Made by a program: the position numbers and the translations under genes | The notes under the pieces: model-generated | Database searches by the model: none | What the model was told of the DNA's origin: nothing | The model's input: the letters and a program-made list of their open reading frames with translations, nothing else | DNA from: Apus apus | Lineage: Eukaryota > Chordata > Aves > Apodiformes > Apodidae | Length of the DNA stretch: 64,000 nucleotides | NCBI RefSeq assembly: GCF_020740795.1 | Contig: NC_067285.1 | Coordinates: 91,099,152 to 91,163,151 of the forward strand | Direction of reading: 5' to 3' | Part shown: positions 37,101-46,503 of the stretch, piece by piece | Numbering within the stretch: position 1 is the first letter of the stretch | How the letters are laid out: each line of letters begins with the position of its first letter

Positions 37101-37619
37101 CTTCTGCCAAGCCCTGAAAGGCTTTACTGATAAGGTTAAATCCATTCCCTGCCCGTTGTTCTCCTAGGGTCTCCGAGGTGTGGTTTCCAGAAAGCCCGCA
37201 GATGATAGCTCGAGGCAGCTGACTCCATCCTGAATTACTCATCAGTCATTCTTTGCAGTTAATTACTGATAGTGCACCTCGGTATTTCACTCACGGTTCA
37301 GTGACATGATCACCCTTCTCTGTAGCAGCTAGCCCTGCTGAATCCCAAAACAAACCAAACAGGCTTCACCCACGGTTTTCCAGTTTCAGCTTCCCTTAGC
37401 ATTTTCCTGAGCGTCCTCATCTCCTTTGGGGTGCCTTCACAGAGCCCCAAAGGCTTCTTCTGGGGAGAGGGTAGCCAGTACCCCACGGCTCTTGGCCACA
37501 CAGGGCACCAGCAGCTGCTCCTCACTGGGACCCTTAAGACCCAGCCCAAAGCTGTGCGAGGACCTCAGCAACCACCATTCCTGGGAGCTTCACCTCCCTC
37601 CAGATTTTACTGTTACTCA
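37101..37619. other. Region upstream of gene A promoter
   Basis: Unique-looking sequence between the gene A CpG island and a CR1 patch. I see no coding exon in it. It may be part of an original shared promoter region for the two recombinase-like genes. Confidence 0.45.
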
Positions 37620-37783
37620 TATAATAATAGAATTGTTTTGGTTGGAAAAGACCTTTAAGATTATGTGTGGTGTGGTCAACACACTGGAGGGAAGGAAGGC
37701 CATCCAGAGGGACTTTGACAGGCTTGAGAGCTGGGCCTATGCCAGCATCATGAAGTTCAGTAAGGCCAAGTGTAAGGTCCTGG
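37620..37783. mobile_element. CR1 LINE pieces in two orientations
   Basis: Bases 37628-37660 resemble the end of a CR1 3' UTR on the minus strand (a TTGGTTGGAAAAGACCTTTAAG block). Bases 37690-37783 match CR1 ORF2 on the plus strand in the reverse-transcriptase end (the block that reads [12 protein letters not shown]). This is a rearranged or double insertion, and the ERV begins directly after it. Confidence 0.75.
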
Positions 37784-37820
37784 TGTTGGAAAATAACTCC
37801 AAAATCTAGAATGATGTGGC
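37784..37820 (+). repeat. Remnant of 5' LTR start
   Basis: About 30 of 34 bases match the first bases of the 3' LTR at 40440 (shared start TGTTGG and the block TAGAATGATGTGG). The rest of the 5' LTR and the first part of the provirus are deleted. Confidence 0.7.
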
Positions 37821-37869
37821 TGAGATGGAGCTGTTCATGGACAGCAGCAGCTTTAGGTCAGAAAAACAC

Positions 37870-39110
37870 TGAAAAGCAGAATATGCTATTGTGACTGCAG
37901 ACTCAGAGATGGAAGCTCAGCCTCTTCTGACAAACACTCAGCCCAGAAAGCACAATTGATCACCTTAATCTGGGCATTGGGACTGACTGAAGGGAAAACT
38001 GTGAATATTTGGCCTGACTCTAAATAAGATTTTGGAGTGGTACATGCACACCAAGCCATTGGGAAGGAAAGAGGACTTTTATCATCACAAGGTGCCCCTA
38101 TAAAATATGCAGAGTTCATTTTGAAATTGCTACAAGTACCTCTGTAGTAATGAAGGAGGTAATGCAAAAAAAACCAACCTTATACATTATTGGAGCAGGC
38201 ATAGCCAAAAGCATTACCAGAAAGTGTGAAATGTGTTTGAAAAATAAACCTAAAATCCAGCCAAGGCCACCACCAGGAGAGGTAAAAAGATGAAATGCAC
38301 CAGGAGATTATTGGCAAATTGAGTTATCCAAACTACCATGACAAAATGGGTTCAGGTATTTGTTGGTATTAGTAGATACTTTCTCAGGCTGGCCTGAGGC
38401 CTTTCCATGTCACACCAATCAGGCAAAGAAAGTAAGTAAAATTATTTTGAAATGAGTCATTCCTAGATATGGAATAACTAGAGGAATGTCATCAGACAGG
38501 AGACCCATTTTATAGGAAAGGTGATACAAGGCCTAGTTAAAGTTTTAGGCATAAAATGGGATTTGCATAACCCTGGGAGACTACAGTCCACTAGAAAGGT
38601 GGAATGGATGAATGAGGCCTTCAAGAGGCACATTAGTAAAATTTGTCAGGAAACTAATACAAAGTGGTTAGATGCTGTACCTTTGACCCTGTTGAGGGCA
38701 AGAGGGACCCCAAAGTCAAAAGAAAAAGTAAGTCCTTTTGAGGTTATGTACGGGAAATCTTATATGGTAAATAGTGATGAATCCAAACCAATATCCTTGA
38801 TTGAAAATCAGAAAGTTAATATCTAATATTTTTAGGGGAAGTGTAGCATTCTCTTGACAGATATTTGCAGCTGAGAACACCCCTGAGACTTGACTCTCTG
38901 ACCCATCCCTTTCAACATGGATAAGTGGAAGGGACCATTCCAAGTTCTGTTAATAATGTACACAGCTGTGAAGCTGGATGGATTCAAGCCTTGGATTCAT
39001 TACACACAGATCAAGAGAGCAGCACCAGAAACAAGTGGACATTGATTGCTCAAGCAGATAACCTTTTACAAAACAAAATCAGAAGGGTCACTAGATTAAT
39101 TGCTGATATT
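37870..39110 (+). pseudogene. ERV pol remnant (RNase H and integrase)
   Basis: Read across frames, the segment resembles the RNase H end of gammaretroviral pol, then the integrase zinc-binding (CxxC) part near 38225, the core, and the C-terminal domain near 38930-39040. Stop codons occur in the RNase H part and in the integrase core, and frameshifts separate the parts. The longest open piece is 38521-38826. It is not functional. Confidence 0.85.
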
Positions 39111-39269
39111 TAATCAGTTTCACATTCAGAGTATATCTAAGGAGCAGTTTTCTGATTTGTTTTTATTTTTTTATTATGTTTCTATATAGGTACACTACTG
39201 TTATAAAGTCTGGCATTTCTTCTTGTCTTCCTGAGCCAGAAGACTAAAGGGAACCAGGAGGGGTGGAAC

Positions 39270-39850
39270 CATAATCAGGAAAACTATGAGAACAGCTAAT
39301 CAAACAAATTGTTGGGTGTGTTCCCATTTTCTGGAGCACAGTGCTAAGGAGGTACTAATAGGGATGTCAGTTCCTTTGAATACGTCCTGGAATAATTTGT
39401 GAGTAAGACCAAAGTTCACAGGAAAGAATGAATCTGATCTTCAAATTTGGGATATGATATGACATCCCAATATTACATAGTGGGACATTATCCATACTGT
39501 AATTGGTAATGTTCCAAAAGGTAGTGATTGGTAAAGCACAAAAGGTCCTGCCTCCAAATTGGTCAAGTGATGAGGACCACAGGCCATGGTTAAGATCATT
39601 AATGAAAAGACAAAAAAGGAATAGAAAGACCCACGAAATTTCACTCCTTTGCCAGATGGTTTATTCCTTGTCTCAGAGTAAGTGAATTGGAATAGGCCAT
39701 AGTCTGCCTTCACATAACAGATTTGAAACAGAACTTCTGATGCTGTCCTTGCTTTACAAGAAGAAGCATCAGAAGAGGCAAAAAAGGCTACCCAAAATGT
39801 ACCCAGAAGGCTGGTGTTCTTAGCCTCTCGAGGCATGCACAGTAATTAAC
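39270..39850 (+). pseudogene. ERV env remnant
   Basis: A short piece with a CWxC motif near 39310 of the type found in the surface subunit of gammaretroviral envelope proteins, followed by degraded sequence with stop codons and frameshifts. No transmembrane subunit is seen before the CR1 insertion. Assignment rests on the CWxC motif and position between pol and the 3' LTR. Confidence 0.55.
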
Positions 39851-39854
39851 CAGC

Positions 39855-40372
39855 AGCTGTGTGTAGGTAGATCAGAGTGGGAGAGAATTGCTACTGACTG
39901 GGGGTCTATTACAGACCTCCTGATCAGGACAAGGGAGTTGATGAGGCTTTCTACAGGCAGCTGAAAGCAGCCTCACAATTACAGGCCTTGGTCCTCATGG
40001 GGGATTTTAACTAACCAGGTATTTGCTGGAAGGCCTACACAGCCAGCCATTCACAGTCTAGGAGGTTCCTCCAATGCATCGAGGATAACTTCTTGATACA
40101 AATGGTGGACAAACCAACTAGGAGAGGAGCACTGCTGGATCTTGTGCTCACCAACAAGGAGGGTCTGGTTGAAGCGGTGATGGTCAGTGGCAACCTGGGC
40201 TGCAGTGATCATGAGATGGAGTACAGGATCCTGTGTGGGAGGAACAGAATACCTAGCAGGACCAGAACCCTGGACTTCCACATGGCTGACTTTGACCTCC
40301 TCAATCAATTGTTAAGGGAAGTCCCCTGGGACAGGGTACCTGTAGGTGCTGTTTGGCACTCAGCGATCATCT
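39855..40372 (+). mobile_element. CR1 LINE fragment (endonuclease part), nested in the ERV
   Basis: The plus strand reads as CR1 ORF2 endonuclease: the YYRPPD motif near 39906, the MGDFN motif near 39998 and the SDHE motif near 40206, with a stop codon after MGDFN. It is truncated at both ends and has no 3' tail here, so a deletion or recombination took place. Confidence 0.88.
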
Positions 40373-40439
40373 TGATGTGCTTGATGTGAGAATGAGACTT
40401 ACCTAAAGAATGCCCTAAGACAAGTCTCAAAGGGGGGAT

Positions 40440-41103
40440 TGTTGGGAAATAACTCAGAAATTTAGAATGATGTGGTTATTTTGTGTAAGATGTACTCTGT
40501 CTCTATATATACAAAAGTTAAAATTGCAGTCAGAGAAACACGGAATTAGTACCACAGTCAGCACTGAGCAAGGACATCCTGCAATAATTAGGCCTTGGAG
40601 AAGGCAATTAATCAAGAGGCTTAGAGAGTGTCTCATGTAAATCACCAACTTGGCAGAGAAGACTGGAGGTCTATATAGATAATTGGATCTAAGGAATGCA
40701 GAAGTGATAAAGAAGAAACAAAATCAAGAAGATTTGACAGCTAAACCAGTCTTGGGCAGTTGAAGATGTAGAAGTTGTGATATTGTGTCCTTGAGGTGAA
40801 CTTAGCTCATTATAATGTCATTATGATACTAAAAATCACACTCCCAGGTCAAAAAGTGCCCCTGCCCAGGTGAAGACCCTTTCCCTCAGCCTGCATGAGA
40901 GTATAAAAAGTGATGTATCTACATGTAAATTGCTAACCAAGCACTGTAAGGAGGATGGATCTGGAAGCTTACTAACTTTATCGTTTTGTGTATCAATACG
41001 TCCTGGAAAATCTCATCTGGTGTGCTTGATGTGTGGGAAGGCACCCAGCACCCAGCTTTGTACAAACTTGCAATAAATAACAATGCCTCCTTCCTAAACG
41101 TCA
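40440..41103 (+). repeat. ERV 3' LTR
   Basis: Starts TGTTGG after the purine tract, has TATAAAA at 40902-40908 and AATAAA at 41072-41077, as expected for U3, R and U5. The end is placed at 41103 from a terminal CA, but this is uncertain. It lies about 250 bases upstream of the gene B start codon and points in the same direction, so it could give gene B an alternative promoter. Confidence 0.75.
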
Positions 41104-41197
41104 TCTCTTTGCGTTTCGGGAGCGATCTGGAAACGGCGATGTCCCGGCCGGCCCTGCCTCCGCCCTCCCCAGGGCGACCCCGGGCCGTTCCGCTCCA

Positions 41198-41232
41198 GGC
41201 GGGAACACCGCGGCAGATGGGCTGTTCCCGCC
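41198..41232. promoter_or_regulatory. Inverted pair of E2F-like sites
   Basis: GGCGGGAACA (41198-41207) and its exact reverse complement TGTTCCCGCC (41223-41232) are 15 bases apart. TTCCCGCC fits the E2F consensus. The pair is about 60 bases upstream of the TATA-like sequence of gene B. E2F6 sites of this sort often control germline genes, but binding here is inferred. Confidence 0.5.
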
Positions 41233-41291
41233 CGGGCCCGCGGGGAGGCGAGGGGAGGCCAGGGCAGGCACAGCCCCGCCCGGGCCCGCGC

Positions 41292-41298
41292 TATAAGG
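41292..41298 (+). promoter_or_regulatory. TATA-like box of gene B
   Basis: TATAAGG in a GC-rich setting, 65 bases before the gene B start codon, matching the position of the gene A TATA box (75 bases). Confidence 0.6.
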
Positions 41299-41356
41299 GG
41301 CAGCGCGGCGCCGTCCCGCAGGCCGTGCCGCCCCGCACTGCCGCATCCCGCGGGCC

Positions 41357-41510
41357 ATGCAGCGCGGCGGGGCCGAGCCGCCCGGCGCCCCTGCCCCGTT
41401 CTGGGCCATGCTGGAGCTGCTGCGGAGCGAGCCGGGGCTGGGCTGGCTGCCGCGGCCTGCGGGCGGGTGGTGCGGGCCCGGCGGCGCGGAGGCTGGCGGC
41501 GCCGGAGCTG
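41357..41510 (+). CDS. Gene B exon 1
   Basis: Codes residues 1-51 plus one base. The hydrophobic FWAMLELL and EPGLGWL blocks align with gene A exon 1; the Gly/Ala-rich tail is shorter and has no EQPA repeats. The donor CTG/GTGAGT is strong. Confidence 0.83.
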
Positions 41511-42735
41511 GTGAGTGGGACGTGGCTGCGTGCGGGGGGAGGCTGGCAGAGGTGTGGTAGGTTCTTCCCTGGGATCTGCTGCGCGGGGAGGCTTCTAGGA
41601 CTCTGCGTGTCCTACCGACTCTGTTGCTGGTGTGTATCTTTGCTGCTCTCGGCCCCTTGTGCCGCTTGAATGAGGTGCAGAAGGTGCCTCGCAGAGTTGC
41701 AGAAATGTTACTGTAGTGGGCTGGGCCTGTTTGGTGGCTTGATGTGTTGCTTTAAAGAGAAAAATCAGTAGGGCTTTTGTCTTTTTGAGAATTTAATTAT
41801 TCTCCTGTGGATTTCTTTCAGCAGGTGAACTCGGCCAAGTTCCTGAGAAGCATCCCCTGGGCCCTTGGCCCCTGAAGGCTCTGCTCTTACTGGAGGGTTC
41901 AGGAGATAGCAACTTATGGCAGGTCTACCATGAGGGCCTGAAGACTTTCCTTGCCTTTAGAGAAGGCATGTCTCTGTCTGTGTCCTGGCCAATTCCAGTG
42001 GATCAAGTGAGAGGCTTCCTGGTCGCAATGGAGTCTCAGAATCTGCCTCCTGCAAAAATAGTAATGTATATGGAAGGACTGTCCTTCATCTCCAGGATGG
42101 TAGATCACAGTGATCCTCTTCAAGATCCTGTTATCTGTCACATGATATCAAGGTTGAAATGTAGGAGTGGCCCTTCAACTGATAAATACTCTCCTGTGAC
42201 TATCGAAGTGTTAAGATCTCTCCTGGGGACTCTGGAATCTGTGTGTAGCTCTCCTTATGAGTGTCTGTTGTTCCGGGCCATGTTTACTGCAGCTTTTTTT
42301 GGTGCACTCCGTATAGAAGAGATGGTGACAGGTCACCAGAACACAGCACATCCAGAGCTCCTGTACTTGAGTGACCTCCAGATGACCGAAGGGGGTGCAG
42401 ACCTTTGTTTGCATACCTCTCATATGGGCCAAGAGAGGTATTTGATCCAGCTGGGATTTTCTAAAGAGCTGTGGGTATGTCCTGTTGAAGCTCTCCGTAT
42501 CTATGTGGCAGCACGGCCACAAGGAGAGGGCCCTCTCTTCGTGCACTCAGATGGTATGGCTGTGACAAAGAGGGAGTTCCTAACTGTCTTCCGCCACGCT
42601 CTTGGGCTTGCTGGACTTCCTCCACACCGGTATGGTGTGCATTCCTTCTGGCTGGGGACTGTTGCAACAGCACTATCTCATGGGTATTCTATTGAAGCTG
42701 TTAACAGAATAGCAAGGTGGTGGGGAACATCCTGA
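41357..42735 (+). CDS. Domesticated tyrosine-recombinase-like protein, gene B (two exons)
   Basis: Exons 41357-41510 and 41825-42735 join in phase 1 (donor GTGAGT, tandem acceptor CAGCAG) to give 354 residues, or 355 with the proximal acceptor. It is a paralogue of gene A: the same first-exon block (APFWAMLELLRSEPGLGWLP), the same HPLGPWPLK linker after the junction, and a recombinase core about 60% identical by eye. Landmarks are Arg214 in GALRIEEM, His324 in HSFW, Trp327 in place of the box II arginine, and Trp350 in ARW. The stop codon comes four codons after Trp350, before the position of the nucleophilic tyrosine (gene A Tyr379), so it should be inactive as a recombinase. The start codon context is CGGGCCATGC. 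The frame is otherwise intact. Role unknown; DNA binding or regulation of gene A-like partners is possible but speculative. Confidence 0.83.
41511..41824 (+). other. Gene B intron
   Basis: About 314 bases, with a pyrimidine-rich 3' end (GGATTTCTTTCAGCAG). The position and phase are the same as in gene A. Confidence 0.82.
41825..42735 (+). CDS. Gene B exon 2 (recombinase-like core)
   Basis: Begins with GTGAAC after CAGCAG and ends at the TGA at 42733-42735. The reading frame stays open for 34 codons after the TGA until a TAA. It codes the helical N-terminal part and the catalytic-like fold described for the whole gene. Confidence 0.87.
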
Positions 42736-42984
42736 AGAAGACATTATTCCATCTATCTGTTGGGCTTCCATAGTAAGGGGCATCTTCTGCAATGCAGAAA
42801 TGTTATACTTTATATAGAACAAAGTTTCAGTGCTCTGTAAAGTTGCAGAGAAGGTAACTAGTATGAGATTACTTTTTTCACCTGGGATAGTTTTGATAAT
42901 GTGTCATGGTTTTAAAACTGCTGTCAGTTATGGTTTGGTGTCCATACTATTTGCATGTTTGTTCTGGTTGTATTTTGACCTTTT

Positions 42985-42990
42985 ATTAAA
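42985..42990 (+). promoter_or_regulatory. Polyadenylation signal ATTAAA of gene B
   Basis: The hexamer is about 250 bases after the gene B stop codon; the common variant ATTAAA is used. Gene A has AATAAA at the same distance. Confidence 0.6.
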
Positions 42991-43587
42991 CTGCATTTTC
43001 TTTTAAGAATTTCTCTAGTCTTATCTTTTACACCCTGGTCAAAGGCCATTCATCACAATGGTGATGAGAACTTGGTACAAGCAAGCATCCTTTTTACTGT
43101 ATAGTGTAATGAGAAGTAAAGCTGACTGATGGTCAGTGACTGGAAGCTGTGAGTGTGGAGGGAATTCAGCTGTTAACTGATGTGACACAAGCAGGGAAGT
43201 TGATGCTCTTGTTGTAGTTCCATAGCAGCTGCATCCAACCTGAGCTGTTGCTGCTGCAGCCTCAGTCTCCTGATTTATAGAAGCCTTCCCCTTGATAGTA
43301 TTAAAATCCTTTGCTAATCCCTTTATGGTGACCAAAAGTAGCCCTTGACTGAAATGTGGCTAACGCATTAGGGATGACCCTGCTCTGTTCAAAGGATCCA
43401 TTGTAGCAGAGAACTTGAGATAGCTGTAACAAATAACCCTCATTCTGTAGTTAGAGCACTTGTTCAAGAAACACTCAATACAGATTAAATAATCAGTATC
43501 TGAGAAGCAGGATCACAAGAAGGTTGAGTGTCACCTTTCATAATGAGAGTGTTTGAAGTAATGGCATCCCCTGTAGTGCATTACATC
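42991..43587. other. Spacer, nothing recognised
   Basis: Sequence between gene B and a CR1. A minus-strand open frame (43039-43335) has no family motif. Confidence 0.5.
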
Positions 43588-45045
43588 ATAAAATCATAGA
43601 ACGGCTAGGCTTGCAAGGGACCTTAAGGATCATCTAGCTCCAACCCCTCTGCATGACCAGGGACACCTCCCACTAGACCAGGTTGCTCAGAGCTCTGTCC
43701 AACCTGGCCTTAAACACCTAAAGGGAGGGGGCATCCACAACCTCCCTGGACAACCTGTGCCAGTGTCTCACACTGAAGAATGTCTTTCTAATGTGTAACC
43801 TAAATCTACCCTCTTCCAGCTTGAAACCATTACCTCTCATTCTATCACTAAATGTCCTGGTAAAAAGTTCCTCCCCAGCTTTCCTGTAGCCCTTTCAGGT
43901 ACTGGAAGGCTGCTATAAACTCTCCCTGGAGCTTTCTCTGCTCCAGGCTGAACAGCCGCAACTCTCTGAGCCTGTCTTCATAGGAGAGGTGCTCCAGCCC
44001 TTGGATCATCTTCGTGGCCCTTCTCTGGACTTGCTCCAAGAGCTGTATGTCCTTCCTGGTTTTGAGGCTCCAGAACTAGACACAGTACTCCAGGTGGGGT
44101 CTCATGAGTACAGAGTAGAGGGGCAAAATCACCTCCCTTGACCTGCTGCCCACACTTCTTTTGGTGCAGGACATGGCTGGCTTTCTGGGCTGCAATTGCA
44201 CATTGCCAGCTCATGTTGAGCCTCTTATCAACCAACACCCCCGGGTCCTCCTCAAGGATGTTCTCAATCCATTCTGTGCCCAGTCTGTATTTGTGCTTGG
44301 GATTGCCCCAACCCAGGTGCAGGACTTTGTACTTGGCCTTGTTGAGCTTCATGATGTTAGCATGGGCCCACCTATCAAGTCTATCAAGGTCCCTCTGAAT
44401 GGCATCCCTTCTGTTCAGCATGCCAACCACATCACACAGCCTGGTGCCAGCAAACTTGCTGAGGATACACTCAATCCCACAGTCCATGTCACTGACAAGG
44501 ATGTTAAACAGCACCAGTCCCACTACCGACCCTTGAGGAACACCACTCGTCACTGGTCTCCATCTGGACAGCGAGCCATTGATCTCTACTCTCTTCACCA
44601 GACTGCCATGACTTTCCAAATATGATGGAAAACAGCATTGCAACTTCATCTGCCAGCTCCCTTAGGAGCCATGTATGGATCTTGTCAGGTCCCATGGACT
44701 TGTGCACTTTCAAGTTCTTTTTTGCTCTCAAACCTGCTCTTCTACAGTGGGCAGATCTTCCTTTTCCCAGTCTCTGCCTTTGCATTCTGTGACTTGGACT
44801 GTGTGGCCAAAGCCCTTACTGGTGAAGACTGAGTTGCTCAGTACCTCAACCTTCTCCATATCCTGTGTGATGAGGTCTCCTATTTCCTCCTAGAGAGGAT
44901 TCACATTTTCCCTGTTCTGCCTCTTACTACTGATGTACATGTAGAAACCCTTCTTATTAACCTTGATGTCCCTGGCCACGTTTAACTCTGTCTGGGCTTT
45001 AGCTTTCCTAACCTGATCCCTGGCTTTTCAGACAACTTCTTTGTA
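43588..45045 (-). mobile_element. Long CR1 LINE fragment (reverse transcriptase end)
   Basis: About 1.45 kb in minus orientation, with a degraded 3' tail at 43588-43600. The minus strand reads as CR1 reverse transcriptase: the SGVPQGS motif (near 44545), the thumb region with RDLDRLDRWA (near 44380), and the C-terminal RRATKMIQGLEHL region (near 44010). The catalytic YADD-type motif is not intact (the region reads SKFAGT), and frames are broken in several places. It is the longest CR1 in the window. Confidence 0.93.
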
Positions 45046-45790
45046 TTATGTATAGTATTATGTATCAACATGTTCAGGAGCTACCAAGGTGACAGCTAAG
45101 TATACAGAAAACAGCCAGCATCACACTGTGCTTTCCCATACCCAATCTAGTTTCCAAGAGGATCTTTAGTTACATACAGTTCCTGTTGTGCTCTCCACAC
45201 AGAGCATGCTGCAAAGGCAGAGCTGTGATAGCAGGCAACAATCTGTTCATTCCCTGGCATACATTTGGTAGCTCCCTTTCTACAGCTTTACTACAAGCTG
45301 TTGCAGAATTAGCAGACTGTGATGCTGGGTCCCATATTCCTGAACGTAAAGTGGTATGTCAGAGTGGCTACAACTCTCTCTGTGACTGCAAGGCAATCCA
45401 TTTATGTTGAAATCCACATTAAAAGTGTGCCAGGAGAAGCAGAGGTCTTACGCTGGGTGATGGGAGAGAAAAGGAAGGGTTTGGCTCATCACCTTTGGTT
45501 ATTGAGGGGAGGCAGGGAAAATGCTTGCTTCAGAAGTGAGGAGGAAGACTGGTTTATTGTGAGAATGCAAGGGGGTTCTCTGGGTCAGAAATGTTTACTC
45601 AAGTGAGAAAAGGGATTTATTAGGGAAGGAAAAACAGGATTCTACTTTGTGCATGAGGCAGAGAAGGAACTGACTGCACAGAGCCCAGTGTTTGTGCACA
45701 TGACTGCTCAGCCTTATGCTGTGTGATCACACATGGAGTCCTGGACTGTTCTTTCATCCTGAAAAACCAGGGGGCTGGACTGTGGATAGG
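45046..45790. other. Intergenic DNA, nothing recognised
   Basis: Unique-looking sequence between a CR1 and a solo LTR; no gene or repeat recognised. Confidence 0.5.
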
Positions 45791-45795
45791 ACAGG

Positions 45796-46503
45796 TGTCA
45801 CCGTTTGACTCAGGTCCGACAACAATGCTCTCGATCCCCTCCCCCCCCACACCCAGTCAGGGAAGGAGAGAGAGAAAAGGAGAGAGAGACTTGGCTGGAT
45901 TGAAAACTAAACTACACAGCTTTACTTAAAACACTAATGAATCACACAAGAAAATATATATACAATTATATACAGATATATTCAGATATGGGCAAAAGCC
46001 TCTCGCCTCCCCCCACCCCCAGCAACTCCCACAGCACTCCCCTGAACTGGCAAGAGTCCCGAGAAATCCCGGAGCCGCTGCTGGAGAAAGCGGAGAGTTA
46101 TGAGGGTCAGGAGAGCTTGAGCCTAAGGGTCGGCGGTGATGGATGAGCAGAGTCCTCCCCGGACGCCGGCCATGGACGGAAGAGAAGGGCAAGAAGAAGG
46201 AGGAAGCTGTCTTCTAAGATCTCTGTCCTTCCTTTGAGCTTACGTAGATATATGGAATGGAATATCTTTGGCCAATTTTGCTGTCTGTCTAACTCAGCCT
46301 CCCACGGGGGGGTCAGAGATCTCCCCATAGAGTCTGAGCCGGCAGAGTGAAGATGTAACCTTGAAACCTCAGTAGTTAGAAAAACATTCCACTGTCTTAT
46401 CAGCCTAGCAGAACACACAGTTGCTAGTTACAAGAAAGCTTACTGAAGGAAGAAAAAATCAGTGAAAAGAAAAATTGGCTTAATCCTGGCTCAAACCAGG
46501 ACA
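45796..46503 (-). mobile_element. Solo LTR of an avian ERV (copy 2, inverted)
   Basis: The reverse complement starts TGTCCTGG and ends GTGACA, as in copy 1 at 12371. The target duplication ACAGG is present on both sides (45791-45795 and 46504-46508). The element is 708 bases, slightly longer than copy 1, and internally colinear with it. No internal viral sequence remains. Confidence 0.93.

Larger units (their letters stand above)
37784..41103 (+). mobile_element. Decayed gammaretrovirus-like ERV with nested CR1
   Basis: An old class I-like provirus in plus orientation, strongly deleted. In order: 37 bases matching the start of an LTR (37784-37820), then RNase H-like and integrase-like pol remnants (about 37870-39110), an env surface-protein remnant (about 39270-39850), an inserted CR1 (39855-40372), a purine tract AAAGGGGGGAT at 40429-40439, and a 3' LTR (40440-41103). 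gag, protease and most of the reverse transcriptase are missing, as is the transmembrane part of env. Several stop codons and frameshifts interrupt every frame, so no product is expected. No flanking target duplication could be recognised, and the 3' LTR end is uncertain. Confidence 0.85.
41104..41530 (+). promoter_or_regulatory. CpG island and promoter of gene B
   Basis: A dense CpG block starting right after the ERV LTR and covering gene B exon 1. It contains a TATA-like sequence at 41292 and a pair of E2F-like sites as a perfect inverted repeat. Confidence 0.85.

Noticed and set aside
36369..37167. Several long open frames on both strands of the gene A CpG island, up to 258 codons
   Set aside because: GC-rich DNA has few stop codons; only the frame continuous with gene A exon 1 is supported by the paralogue.
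38521..38826. 101-codon open frame in the ERV as a possible captured gene
   Set aside because: It is an integrase remnant with breaks on both sides and lies in order with other pol pieces.
42211..42673. Minus-strand open frames over gene B exon 2
   Set aside because: They are shadows of the conserved plus-strand recombinase frame.
42991..43340. Sequence after gene B considered as a remaining transposon end (DIRS-type repeats)
   Set aside because: I found no split direct or inverted repeats matching sequence on the other side of the recombinase exon.
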